From: Secundilactobacillus angelensis
GTDB lineage: Bacteria > Bacillota > Bacilli > Lactobacillales > Lactobacillaceae
Reading direction: 5' to 3'
Assembly: GCF_012641075.1 (NCBI RefSeq)
Contig: NZ_JAAXLJ010000006.1
Location: 62,001 to 126,000 of the forward strand
DNA length: 64,000 nt
A program made the position numbers and the translations under genes. Under the pieces are notes generated by a model. The model was not told the origin of the DNA and did no database searches. It was given only the letters and a program-made list of their open reading frames with translations. Positions 1 through 7,993 of this stretch are shown one piece after another (position 1 is the first letter of the stretch; each line of letters opens with the position of its first letter).

Positions 1-340
1 CGAGTAGTTTTTCATCGATCAACCTTGCCATTACGGGTGCAATCGTGGTTTCAGGAAGCTCCTTTTTGACTAAATAATCACTGAGTTCTTTCTCCGTACG
101 TTGCTGATACGATAAGTAATTTAGTGCCAGCTCATAGGCTTTTGAGACATTATCTGCCGATTGCAGCGTAGCAACCATATCTTCTGTCAGTTCTGTCCCC
201 TTCAATAATCGGTAGCGAATGAGCACATCCTCGCTGACAGGAAAGGCGTAATGACCGTTCACATAGATGTTATAACGGCCTGCTCGTTTCTGAGCTTCAA
301 TCTTAGTAATTTGTAATTTTTTTGAAGAATCTTCTGCCAT
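1..340 (-). CDS. recX: RecX regulatory protein, N-terminal part (cut by window edge)
   Basis: The reverse strand from the ATG at 340 reads an open frame of about 113 codons that runs off the left edge. It begins MAEDSSKKLQITKIEAQ and continues with GRYNIYVNGHYAFPVSEDVL, which resembles the N-terminus of Firmicutes RecX. A following helical stretch (LSYQQRTEKELSDYL) fits the first RecX three-helix repeat. RecX proteins bind RecA filaments and modulate recombination. A GAGAGAGTG ribosome site lies upstream. The gene is divergent from the flavodoxin gene across about 70 bp. The C-terminal half is not visible. The family call is by resemblance, fairly sure. Confidence 0.8.
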   Translation of the reverse strand, partial: MAEDSSKKLQITKIEAQKRAGRYNIYVNGHYAFPVSEDVLIRYRLLKGTELTEDMVATLQSADNVSKAYELALNYLSYQQRTEKELSDYLVKKELPETTIAPVMARLIDEKLL

Positions 341-411
341 GATATTTCACACTCTCTCGCTGGTTTGCTATACTGAAGGTAATTCATATTTTAAGAATAG
401 GGGCGACTTGA

Positions 412-858
412 ATGGCAACTGCACGTGTTGTGTTTGCAACCATCACTGGAAATAACGAAGATATTGCCGATATTATTACTGAAAAATTAGAACAACTAGG
501 CGTTGATGTCACGGAGTCTGAAATTTCTCAAACAGACGCTGATTCTTTTGAAGATGTCGACATCTGCGTGGTTTGTCCGTACACCTACGACGAAGGCGAA
601 CTGCCTGAAGAAGGCATGGACTTTTACGATGACTTGGAGGACGTTGACCTTTCTGGGAAAGTCTATGGCGTTGCCGGTTCTGGTGACACCTTCTACGGTG
701 ACGACTTCTGTGTTGCGGTAGATGCATACGGTAAAAAGCTCGCAGCTGCTGGCGCAACTCAGGGTGCTGACAATGTCAAAATTAACTTGGAACCCGAAGA
801 CGACGACATCAAAACGTTAGATGAATTCGCCCAAAAGTTAGTTGATAAAGCTAAATAA
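412..858 (+). CDS. Flavodoxin
   Basis: A 148-residue acidic protein with the layout of a short-chain flavodoxin. It has an N-terminal beta strand and a phosphate loop of type TxTGNNEDIA (residues 10-19), an aromatic loop near YTYDEGELP and a second FMN loop around GSGDTFYGDDFC. Flavodoxins carry electrons on FMN in the cytoplasm. The electron partner cannot be told from the neighbours. An AGGGGCG ribosome site precedes the ATG. The stop codon directly abuts the stop codon of the convergent membrane protein gene, with no base between them. Confidence 0.9.
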   Translation: MATARVVFATITGNNEDIADIITEKLEQLGVDVTESEISQTDADSFEDVDICVVCPYTYDEGELPEEGMDFYDDLEDVDLSGKVYGVAGSGDTFYGDDFCVAVDAYGKKLAAAGATQGADNVKINLEPEDDDIKTLDEFAQKLVDKAK

Positions 859-1803
859 TTAGTGCTTCTTACTTGAAGGTCGCTTCTTTTTCCCAGCGGA
901 AGCCGACCTTCTTTTTGTTTGCCTTTTTTGGTGAGTCACCTTTGCTTGATTGACAATGTTTTGCATGATATCTAACTCTTCAATCTCACCCTGACGCCAT
1001 TCTTGAACGGTAGCGTTGATAACCCCACCCGCCAACAGAATGAAACCAGAAATATTCATCCAAATCAATAAAATGATGAACGTTCCCAGAGTCTGATAAC
1101 CGGTAATGTTCCGGGTAAAATAGCGAATATAAATCGAAAATCCCTGGGCAAGCACTAACCAGCCAACTGTGGTGACAAAAGCGCCGATCCAGACGTAGCG
1201 GAACTTGACCTTGGCTGAGGGCACTACCATGTACAACAGACCACTTAGTAAGAAGATAATCAGAAACGAAATCGGCCATCTTAAGCTGCCAATGAAGTCA
1301 GTAAACTGATTGGAGATATTCAGCCATGGTTTAAGATATCTCCCTAGCCATTCGCTTAAACTAAACAGAACGGCAATCGCTATGATTGAAATAATCACGA
1401 GAATAATCAAAATAAACGAAAAGAAACGGCTAATAATCGCGTTTGGCTGTTCGATACCATAGGCTAAGTTAATACTGCGCTGAAAGGCTGAAACGGCACG
1501 ACCGGCCGACCAAATAGTCACAATGATTCCTAACGACAGGGTTCCAGTACTCCCCTGCTCCAAAAAGGAACGAATAATCGGCGCCAATGTTTGGTAGACA
1601 GCGTCCGGTAAAACCGGCTCAATATACCTCAATACCCCGTTCGTATCAAAGTGCAAAAACGAAATCAAGTTCCCGGCAATCAGCATGATGGGGAAAATAG
1701 CAAGCAGCATATAGTACGACAGTACCGCCGCCGAATCATTGATATTGGCTTGGGAAAAACGATGAATAAGCTGCTTGACAAATTCTTTAAATCCAGTTTG
1801 CAT
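859..1803 (-). CDS. YihY/virulence factor BrkB family membrane protein
   Basis: 314 residues with about six hydrophobic segments and a basic C-terminal tail (KRQTKRRSASAGKKKR). The N-terminal SQANINDSAAVLSYYMLLAIFP and the central GYQTLGTFIILLIWMNISGFILLAGG are typical of the YihY/BrkB family, long annotated as ribonuclease BN. That RNase role is now generally regarded as a misassignment, and the real function is not established. The ATG lies 9 bp after the stop of the upstream epimerase gene, whose end carries the GTGAGG ribosome site, so the two are probably co-transcribed. Confidence 0.85.
   Translation of the reverse strand: MQTGFKEFVKQLIHRFSQANINDSAAVLSYYMLLAIFPIMLIAGNLISFLHFDTNGVLRYIEPVLPDAVYQTLAPIIRSFLEQGSTGTLSLGIIVTIWSAGRAVSAFQRSINLAYGIEQPNAIISRFFSFILIILVIISIIAIAVLFSLSEWLGRYLKPWLNISNQFTDFIGSLRWPISFLIIFLLSGLLYMVVPSAKVKFRYVWIGAFVTTVGWLVLAQGFSIYIRYFTRNITGYQTLGTFIILLIWMNISGFILLAGGVINATVQEWRQGEIEELDIMQNIVNQAKVTHQKRQTKRRSASAGKKKRPSSKKH
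875..920 (+). terminator. Flavodoxin terminator lying inside the convergent gene
   Basis: An inverted repeat (GAAGGTCG-CTTC at 875-886 against GAAGCCGACCTTC at 899-911, one bulged base) is followed by CTTTTTGTTT. It is positioned to terminate the flavodoxin transcript, yet lies wholly within the basic C-terminal codons of the convergent yihY-type gene. Confidence 0.65.
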
Positions 1804-1812
1804 GATTTAACC

Positions 1813-2934
1813 TCACAGTTGCGATTGGTGGTCTTGAATCGCCTTTAAAATACGTTCTGAAGCATGACCATCACCGTATGGATTTTTGGCATCAGCCATT
1901 CGACGGTATGCCTGTTCATCCGTCAGCAGCGTTTCCATTGCCTCCGTCACCACCGTTGGGTCCGTCCCCACTAGTTTTAACGTCCCAGCCTTAACGCCTT
2001 CTGGCCGTTCAGTTTCGTCTCTTAATACCAGTACGGGCTTACCCAATGAAGGTGCTTCTTCTTGTACCCCGCCGGAATCCGTCATGATCAGATAGCTGCG
2101 AGCAGCTAAATTATGGAAGTCAACCACGTCCAGCGGTTCAATTAAGTGGATTCGGTCGACATCACCAAGTTCAGCCTGAGCAACCTTTTGTACTGCTGGG
2201 CTCAGGTGCACCGGGTAAACGAGTTCAACGTCGGAGTGTGCGGCAACAACTTTGCGAATGGCATCAAACACTCGTTTCATGGGCTCGCCTTGGTTTTCAC
2301 GGCGGTGCATGGTCAGCAAAATGATCCGGTGCTGATCGTCGATTTGATCCAAAACAGCGTGGTGGTAATTTTTATCCACCGTTTGTTGAAGCGCGTCAAT
2401 TGCGGTATTGCCAGTAATAAAAATCCGTTCGTCGGGATGGTTCTGCTTGAGCAAGTTTTCCCGGCTCAGAGATGTTGGCGCAAAGTAGTAATCACTTAAG
2501 ATATCGGTGAGCTGACGGTTCATTTCCTCTGGATATGGCGAATACTTGTCCCAGGTCCGTAGTCCTGCTTCCACGTGTCCCAGTGGAATTTGGTGGTAAA
2601 AGGCACTAACACTGGCGGCAAAAGTCGTAGTGGTGTCGCCGTGAACCAGGATAATATCAGGCTGAGCTTCGTCGATCACGCTATCCAAGTGAATCAATAC
2701 CCGACTAGTGATCTGTGCCAATGTTTGGTTGGGTTTCATAATATTCAGGTCATAATCCGGTTTAATTTTAAAAATGTCTAAAACTTGGTCCAACATTTCC
2801 CGGTGCTGGGCCGTCACAACTGTAATAGGTGTAAAATGGTCTGTATCGCGTTGCATTCTTAAGACGATCGGTGCCATTTTAATGGCTTCTGGCCGGGTAC
2901 CGAACACTGTCATTACTTTAATTGGTTTAGTCAT
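1813..2934 (-). CDS. wecB: UDP-N-acetylglucosamine 2-epimerase (non-hydrolysing)
   Basis: 373 residues. The N-terminal KVMTVFGTRPEAIKMAPIV, the HGDTTTTFAA loop, HVEAGLRT, TMHRRENQG and SDSGGVQEEAPSLGKPVLVLR are signatures of the GT-B-fold epimerase family (WecB/MnaA). These enzymes interconvert UDP-GlcNAc and UDP-ManNAc in the cytoplasm, the latter serving wall teichoic acid linkage units or other glycopolymers. I place the start at the ATG at 2934, preceded by CTGGGAG; a frame extends 20 codons further upstream but lacks a ribosome site and family similarity. It is probably an operon with the membrane protein downstream. Confidence 0.93.
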   Translation of the reverse strand: MTKPIKVMTVFGTRPEAIKMAPIVLRMQRDTDHFTPITVVTAQHREMLDQVLDIFKIKPDYDLNIMKPNQTLAQITSRVLIHLDSVIDEAQPDIILVHGDTTTTFAASVSAFYHQIPLGHVEAGLRTWDKYSPYPEEMNRQLTDILSDYYFAPTSLSRENLLKQNHPDERIFITGNTAIDALQQTVDKNYHHAVLDQIDDQHRIILLTMHRRENQGEPMKRVFDAIRKVVAAHSDVELVYPVHLSPAVQKVAQAELGDVDRIHLIEPLDVVDFHNLAARSYLIMTDSGGVQEEAPSLGKPVLVLRDETERPEGVKAGTLKLVGTDPTVVTEAMETLLTDEQAYRRMADAKNPYGDGHASERILKAIQDHQSQL

Positions 2935-3093
2935 TTTAAATACTCCCAGGTTATGAATTGTCATTTCTTTGCGATTAATCTGATAATGAATCAACGCCTA
3001 TAATTGTACCAGAACCCTTGTTCAGGAGATACAATTCTGATTAATTTTTCACTTTTGAAACAAACCGTTTACAAAACTTAATCAATTTTAACT

Positions 3094-3126
3094 TTGTTCT
3101 TAATTCTATTTGTCCTATTATAGGAC
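3094..3126 (+). promoter_or_regulatory. Promoter of the GT2/GtrA operon overlapped by a palindrome
   Basis: A TTGTTC box (3094-3099), a 16-bp spacer and TATTAT (3116-3121) form a plausible promoter. The -10 box is embedded in the perfect palindrome GTCCTA-TTA-TAGGAC (3112-3126), which would let a dimeric repressor block RNA polymerase. The regulator is unknown. Confidence 0.5.
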
Positions 3127-3156
3127 TTAAGCCTAAGAAGGGAAGGTTATCTATTT

Positions 3157-4098
3157 ATGCGTACCCTCAGCCTGATCGTACCTTGTTACAATGAGGAAGA
3201 ATCGATCAATATTTTTTATGATGCTGTAGTAAAAGTATTTGATTCAATTAACAAAAAAACTGAACGCTATCAGCCGGAATACCTGTTCGTTGACGACGGC
3301 TCCAGCGATAAAACATTGTCAATATTAAAGGATTTACAAGAGCAGCATCCCGAAACCGTTCACTACCTCTCGTTTTCCCGTAACTTCGGTAAAGAATCCG
3401 CCCTTGCCTGCGGACTAGACGCCTCAACTGGTGATCTGGTTGCCGTCATGGACGTTGACTTACAAGATCCACCAGAATTATTACCGAAAATGATTGATTT
3501 GATTGAAAATGACGGCTATGACTGCGTTGGCACTATTCAAAAGCAACGCCGCGGTCAAGGCCGGATTCGCGCCTTCTTATCAGCCCGTTTCTATAACGTG
3601 ATTGATGCCGTATCACAAGTTCGAATCGAACCTAACGCCCGAGACTATCGTTTAATGACCCGCAAAATGGTCGATACAATCACCTCTTTGCCTGAATATA
3701 ACCGTTTTTCAAAGGGCATCTTTGCTTGGGTTGGCTACAAAACCACCTACCTTAAGTACGAAAGTCAGCCCCGGGCGGCCGGTAAATCGCACTGGTCATT
3801 CATGCAACTGCTCAACTATGCGATTGATGGGATCGTAGACTTTTCAGATGCACCACTGAAAATCGCCACGTGGATTGGTGGCCTTTCCTGCATGGTTGCA
3901 ATCTGCGGTTTTATTTTTGTCATCGTCCGCGCTTTAACGGTGGGCCATGCAGTTGCTGGCTGGGCTTCAATCGTTTCAATTATTCTCTTTCTTGGCGGTA
4001 TTCAGCTGTTTAGCCTTGGTATTTTAGGTGAGTACATTGGTAAGATTTACCTAGAAACCAAGCATCGGCCAAAATACATTGTCCAAGAAAAAAAGTAG
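3157..4098 (+). CDS. Family 2 glycosyltransferase, undecaprenyl-phosphate sugar type (GtrB/CsbB-like)
   Basis: 313 residues. It has a GT-A fold start (LSLIVPCYNEEESI), DDGSSD near residue 46 and DVDLQDPPE at about 99-107 for nucleotide-sugar and metal binding. An amphipathic linker (DGIVDFSDAPLKIA) and two C-terminal membrane segments follow. This is the layout of enzymes that load a sugar onto undecaprenyl phosphate at the inner face of the membrane. A GtrA-type protein starts 15 bp downstream, as expected for a sugar-lipid flippase partner. Such pairs supply sugars to outside glycosyltransferases that decorate teichoic acids or polysaccharides. No such third component is visible nearby. A GGGAAGG ribosome site precedes the ATG. 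Confidence 0.88.
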   Translation: MRTLSLIVPCYNEEESINIFYDAVVKVFDSINKKTERYQPEYLFVDDGSSDKTLSILKDLQEQHPETVHYLSFSRNFGKESALACGLDASTGDLVAVMDVDLQDPPELLPKMIDLIENDGYDCVGTIQKQRRGQGRIRAFLSARFYNVIDAVSQVRIEPNARDYRLMTRKMVDTITSLPEYNRFSKGIFAWVGYKTTYLKYESQPRAAGKSHWSFMQLLNYAIDGIVDFSDAPLKIATWIGGLSCMVAICGFIFVIVRALTVGHAVAGWASIVSIILFLGGIQLFSLGILGEYIGKIYLETKHRPKYIVQEKK

Positions 4099-4113
4099 AG
4101 CAAGGAATTTAAT

Positions 4114-4518
4114 ATGCATACCCTATGGAACTTATTTAAAAAATACCAAGCCGTCATCAGCTACTTATTCTTTGGCGGTCTGACCACCCTAATCAACATC
4201 GGGGCTTTTGCCTGGCTAAACCTGTATATGAACTACCAGTTAGCCACCGCGCTAGCTTGGTTAATCTCCGTCATTTTTGCGTTCATTACTAATAAGCTTT
4301 GGGTCTTCAACTCCAAGTCAATGGCCTGGAAAGTCTTTTTCTGGGAAACTTTAACCTTTTTCTTCTTTCGACTATTATCATTGGGTGTCGATGAATTAAT
4401 CATGTTTGTTGGTGTTTCACTGCTCTCCGGCAACGCACTGATCGTTAAGATTATTGATAACGTTGTTGTCGTGGTCATCAATTATTTCTTTTCCAAATGG
4501 ATTATTTTCAAAAAATGA
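4114..4518 (+). CDS. GtrA-family membrane protein
   Basis: 134 residues with four predicted membrane helices. The N-terminal SYLFFGGLTTLINIGAFAWL and the NKLWVFNSKS loop are typical of GtrA/DPMS (PF04138) proteins. These are thought to move the lipid-linked sugar made by the adjacent GT2 enzyme across the membrane. It is co-transcribed with the upstream glycosyltransferase and followed by a strong hairpin terminator. Confidence 0.88.
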   Translation: MHTLWNLFKKYQAVISYLFFGGLTTLINIGAFAWLNLYMNYQLATALAWLISVIFAFITNKLWVFNSKSMAWKVFFWETLTFFFFRLLSLGVDELIMFVGVSLLSGNALIVKIIDNVVVVVINYFFSKWIIFKK

Positions 4519-4529
4519 CTTTACATCAA

Positions 4530-4580
4530 CAAAAACAACCTTCAAAATCAGCTTAAAACTGATCTTGAAGGTTGTTTTTG
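4530..4580. terminator. Bidirectional terminator between gtrA and the marR-type gene
   Basis: A long inverted repeat, CAAAAACAACCTTCAA at the left against TTGAAGGTTGTTTTTG at the right, with inner pairing ATCAG/CTGAT. A-rich and T-rich flanks make it usable from both sides of this convergent gene pair. Confidence 0.85.
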
Positions 4581-4587
4581 TTTACCC

Positions 4588-5061
4588 TTAATGACTATGC
4601 TTTAAATCCTGTAAAAATGTCGCAATCAACTGTAACTGTTCAGGTGTATAGCGCTCAACCAACTCTGCGTGCTGCTTATCTAACAATTCACTCAGCTGAT
4701 TTTGAACATTCACTGCCTTAATGCCAATCTTGGTTGGCTGATAAACGGCCTTGCGTTGTTCTGGAGCTGACTTCGACACAAACCCTAACCGTGAAAGCTT
4801 GTTCATATTCTTAGCGATGACGCCAAAACTCAAATCCATCGCTTCCACTAATTGGTCCTCGGAAACTGGTGCTAAAGCAACAACCTGCTGCAATAACTTT
4901 AAACTCAGTGTTGATAATTGGGAAATGGCATACTGTAAATCCCGGTTGGGAATATACAATTGAAGCCATTGCCGCTCAAAATTATTATCCTGAGCCCGCG
5001 TATTCATGATATCAATCAGTGGATTTTCGATGTGGTGTTTAAAAAAGTCTAATTTATCCAA
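4588..5061 (-). CDS. MarR-family transcriptional regulator
   Basis: 157 residues. A winged helix-turn-helix occupies about residues 50-115 (SLKLLQQVVALAPVSEDQLVEAM, then NMNKLSRLGFVSKSAPEQRKAVYQPTK), with helices at both ends for dimerisation, as in MarR proteins. The start is a TTG at 5061, backed by a GAGGG ribosome site 7 bases upstream; no better ATG lies near. It is divergent from the universal stress protein gene, and a palindrome sits between them. The ligand and targets are unknown. Confidence 0.8.
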   Translation of the reverse strand: MDKLDFFKHHIENPLIDIMNTRAQDNNFERQWLQLYIPNRDLQYAISQLSTLSLKLLQQVVALAPVSEDQLVEAMDLSFGVIAKNMNKLSRLGFVSKSAPEQRKAVYQPTKIGIKAVNVQNQLSELLDKQHAELVERYTPEQLQLIATFLQDLKHSH

Positions 5062-5222
5062 TATATATCCCTCGTTTTTCTGTCAAAAAAACTATATCAC
5101 AAATCAGAAGACTGAGAAAGCGGTTTGACGCCAACTTCATTCAATCTGACACCCTTTTTACATGGTGATATGACACTGTACCATTGCGCTAAGATACGTT
5201 TTTTTGCAATCATATAAAATAC

Positions 5223-5238
5223 TTGAAACCACTTTCAA
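5223..5238. promoter_or_regulatory. 16-bp palindrome upstream of the universal stress gene
   Basis: TTGAAA-CCAC-TTTCAA is a perfect inverted repeat in the divergent intergenic region, 51 bp before the stress protein ATG. It is a possible operator, for instance for the adjacent MarR-type regulator. This is inference only. Confidence 0.35.
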
Positions 5239-5289
5239 AATGTTTCACAATGGTGGTGAGCGAATACTAATTGGAAGAGAGCTGATAAT

Positions 5290-5742
5290 ATGTATAATCA
5301 CATCGTTGTGCCACTTGATGGCAGTCATAATTCAAAATTAGCGCTGTCTGAAGCCCTAAAACTGGTTAAACAGTTCAATGCTGAATTAACCATTGTCAAT
5401 GTTGCCGATGATAAACGACTAATTTACACCGTCACTGGCACTGGTATTGCTAACACTGGCGGGTATTATAAAGAGCTGAATGATCGCGCAACAGCCATCT
5501 TAGAAGAAGGCAAAAAGATTGCTGAAGATGCTGGCATAACAGCCAAAACAGAAGTTCTTCACGGCAGTCCTAAACAAGTCATTGGCGTTGAGTACCCCGG
5601 AACGCATGATGTTGACCTGATTGTGATGGGTAAATCTGGTACCGATGCCATCGACCGGCTGCTGGTTGGTTCAACAACTGCTGCGGTTGTTCGTAACGCT
5701 TTAACCAACGTGCTGGTTATTGCTGAACCGACTAACGGTTAG
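5290..5742 (+). CDS. Universal stress protein (UspA family)
   Basis: 150 residues. It opens with YNHIVVPLDGSHNSKLALSEAL and carries GKSGTDAIDRLLVGSTTAAVVRNA near the C-terminus, matching the ATP-binding UspA motif G-2x-G-9x-G-(S/T). This suggests the ATP-binding subclass. These cytoplasmic proteins assist survival under stress by means that differ between members. A GGAAGAG ribosome site precedes the ATG. The gene appears monocistronic. Confidence 0.92.
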   Translation: MYNHIVVPLDGSHNSKLALSEALKLVKQFNAELTIVNVADDKRLIYTVTGTGIANTGGYYKELNDRATAILEEGKKIAEDAGITAKTEVLHGSPKQVIGVEYPGTHDVDLIVMGKSGTDAIDRLLVGSTTAAVVRNALTNVLVIAEPTNG

Positions 5743-5790
5743 TCTTTACAACGTCTGCAATCCATGAGAAAATATCTAGTGTGCTTTTTT

Positions 5791-5863
5791 GGCCCCATAG
5801 CACAACTGGATAGGGCACCCGCCTCCTAAGCGGCTGATCCCGGTTCGAGTCCGGGTGGGGTCA
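5791..5863 (+). tRNA. tRNA-Arg (anticodon CCT)
   Basis: The 73-base gene folds as a cloverleaf. The acceptor GGCCCCA pairs with TGGGGTC (one G-U pair), followed by discriminator A. The T arm is CCCGG-TTCGAGT-CCGGG. The anticodon loop CTCCTAA is closed by CCGC/GCGG, with a C-C mismatch at the base of the stem. The CCA end is not encoded. An AT-rich two-gene islet follows directly, and tRNA-Arg genes are common integration sites. Confidence 0.95.
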
Positions 5864-6213
5864 TATTTTCAATATCCGACTCACTCTGAATCCTTCTTAA
5901 TCGTTGATATAGAAGGATTTTTATTTTTGGCTTAAAACGATGAAAAACATAAAAAATTCTCTCGCATTTGTTCGGATAATCACTATAAAAAACACCGTAT
6001 TCAAAATGATAGCTGGTTATTTCAGCAAATTCACAAGTTAGTCTCGTTTTTTTTGATAACAAAAATATTAAACGACGACGTGTCAATTTTCAACTTGACG
6101 TCCATTTAATTCAGAGACAAAACATTACCTGAACCAAAATCGTAGTTTAAGATATCGTCCAGATACTGAAGACGTAAAAAGCTGGAATATACCCTTTTGG
6201 GGAGGATAACATT

Positions 6214-6978
6214 ATGAGAAAAGTAGCCACCGTAGGAGTGACTCTTTTGGCAGTTCTTACTCTTTCGGCTTGTGGGAGTAAAAGTTCAGAAGATAAAACC
6301 TATGACAAAGATTTTATCAATTCTATGGAAAATGGACTCGACAGCCGGTGGACAACCACAGACCGGGCAAAGGATCCAAATAATCCAACGAAGGAAGAAT
6401 ATAGCGAAGCACTAACTAAAGAATATGACACAGTAAAATCTTATAAAAACAAAAACTTCAAGAATGATAAGTTACATGAAGAGGCACTTGCCTACATTAA
6501 CGCTGTAAAAGAACAAAAAAATACACTTAAATATTATAATGACAACAGCTTCGTCACAAAATGGAATAAAGCCTATGATAAACGAACTGAAGCCATTCTA
6601 AAAATTAACAAGCAATATAAGCTAAAAGTTGATCAAGAACATGAGGAAAGTTTGGCTGAACTCACTCGTAATGGTGACAAAGTTATGTCAAACAACGCTA
6701 AACAGCAGGCAATAGATGGCTTGATTAAAACTATTAAGTTTAAAAAAACTAAAGACGATGGCGGCTTTAAAACATATGATGCTGACGTTAAAAATAATAC
6801 TAATTATTCATTCAAATCATTTGGTATTAAGGTGCAACTCAAAGCTAGTAATGGGACTGTAGTTGATACAATTGCTGCTTACACTGATAATTGGTCTAAA
6901 GGACAAACCAATCAATTCGAAATTATGACTGACAAATCCTTCAACACATACGCTGTAATTAAAGATTATGTACAATAA
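6214..6978 (+). CDS. Predicted lipoprotein with C-terminal FxLYD-like domain
   Basis: 254 residues. A signal peptide (MRKVATVGVTLLAVLTLSACG) carries a lipobox LSAC, so Cys20 is predicted to be lipidated and the protein held on the outer face of the membrane. Residues 25-170 are highly charged and helical. The last 80 or so (DADVKNNTNYSFKSFGIKVQL, then TDNWSKGQTNQFEIMTD) resemble the small beta FxLYD fold found in Firmicutes lipoproteins. I do not recognise a specific function. A GGGGAGG ribosome site supports the start. Codon use is visibly more AT-rich than in neighbouring housekeeping genes, and the gene sits just after a tRNA gene, which hints at transfer. Confidence 0.75.
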   Translation: MRKVATVGVTLLAVLTLSACGSKSSEDKTYDKDFINSMENGLDSRWTTTDRAKDPNNPTKEEYSEALTKEYDTVKSYKNKNFKNDKLHEEALAYINAVKEQKNTLKYYNDNSFVTKWNKAYDKRTEAILKINKQYKLKVDQEHEESLAELTRNGDKVMSNNAKQQAIDGLIKTIKFKKTKDDGGFKTYDADVKNNTNYSFKSFGIKVQLKASNGTVVDTIAAYTDNWSKGQTNQFEIMTDKSFNTYAVIKDYVQ

Positions 6979-6980
6979 TC

Positions 6981-7361
6981 ATGAATCTAACAAACTTGAT
7001 TAAATCTTTATTGAGAAGAAATATAGATAACTCAAATCAGTTAAACCAATCTGATGATTTTGATAAAATGTATGATGCATTCACCCCGTTACAGAAAGAA
7101 TTAGATATGCTCTGGTCAGAACGAAAAATTAAGGATGCAATTACATTGGGTGAGTCGATGATTACACGCGGTGATAAATTTCCTGTGGTATTCTCTCGGA
7201 TGGCTGTCCTCTATCATAGTCAAAAAAGATACGAGGACGAAATCCGCATACTGAAACTCGGAATACAGGCGCAAATATATATATCAAATCCAGGAGATGC
7301 AAAAAGGAATTTTGAAATCCGTTTAAAACGTACACAAGAGATATTGGCTAGATCCAAATAA
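6981..7361 (+). CDS. Hypothetical protein, TPR-like helical
   Basis: 126 residues starting two bases after the lipoprotein stop, so probably translationally coupled to it. The C-terminal two thirds are helical pairs (ELDMLWSERKIKDAITLGESMI, then FSRMAVLYHSQKRYEDEIRIL) with the spacing and small/aromatic pattern of tetratricopeptide-like repeats, usually a protein-contact module. No signal peptide or membrane segment. I do not know its role; the pairing with a lipoprotein suggests a joint job. Confidence 0.65.
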   Translation: MNLTNLIKSLLRRNIDNSNQLNQSDDFDKMYDAFTPLQKELDMLWSERKIKDAITLGESMITRGDKFPVVFSRMAVLYHSQKRYEDEIRILKLGIQAQIYISNPGDAKRNFEIRLKRTQEILARSK

Positions 7362-7930
7362 AAAGCAAATCAGCCATGTCAATGTGCATGTAAAAATACA
7401 AACACGGGTGACGCACAACTATACCAACTAATTTAACTTGTCTAGGTAAAATTTGACAGAATAATTAAAATTGCGAGTTTTACAAAATAAGAAGTAATGG
7501 TTAGCTAAGTTGCCAGTATCTACAGACTTAGCCTATATCCCCCTCAACGATCTTAACAGAACTGAGCGTCAACAGTTCTAATTGATTAGAAAAGGTCAAC
7601 GCTCGAATTAAAGCCGAAGTTCATAGTTCGCATCATACATGTGCATCTTATTAAATTTTTGAAATGAAGTCACTACATTACCTCTCATCTCATTTGGCTG
7701 ATATTAACTACCCGATTATGCTCAAATATTACTCTCACATAATAGAAAATTAGAAATAATTGAGACTGAAAAAGCTGAGTGGTACTTGCCATCATGGATT
7801 CTAAAATAAAACCCAATAATATACCGAAATTGTTTCTAACACATTTTAAACCATCATTACACCAACGTTTAAGCTAGCTAAATATTCTAAGTGAGGTCAT
7901 ACGGCGTTAACGAACCAAATCGGTAAAATA
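7362..7930. other. AT-rich stretch without a recognisable gene
   Basis: About 570 bases with frequent stops in all frames and low GC. I found no convincing start with ribosome site, no tRNA and no intact transposase. It may hold decayed sequence from the insertion that placed the lipoprotein pair beside tRNA-Arg. Confidence 0.4.
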
Positions 7931-7980
7931 AAATAGTCTGATTTTCAATCAAAACGACTGAAAATCAGACTATTTTTATA
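7931..7980 (-). terminator. Terminator of the DEAD-box helicase gene
   Basis: A perfect 17-bp inverted repeat: AAATAGTCTGATTTTCA (7931-7947) and its complement at 7959-7975. T-rich DNA follows on both strands. Confidence 0.85.
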
Positions 7981-7993
7981 TAACCTAATCCGC

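Noticed and set aside
5826-6086. Reverse-strand frame of 86 codons ending in PGLEPGSAA
   Set aside because: Its end is the antisense of the tRNA-Arg T and anticodon arms, a well-known false gene; no ribosome site.
7500-7680. Possible insertion-sequence remnant in the AT-rich stretch
   Set aside because: A short reading (LNDLNRTERQQF) loosely recalls transposase N-termini, but stops interrupt it and no terminal repeats or conserved catalytic residues are seen.
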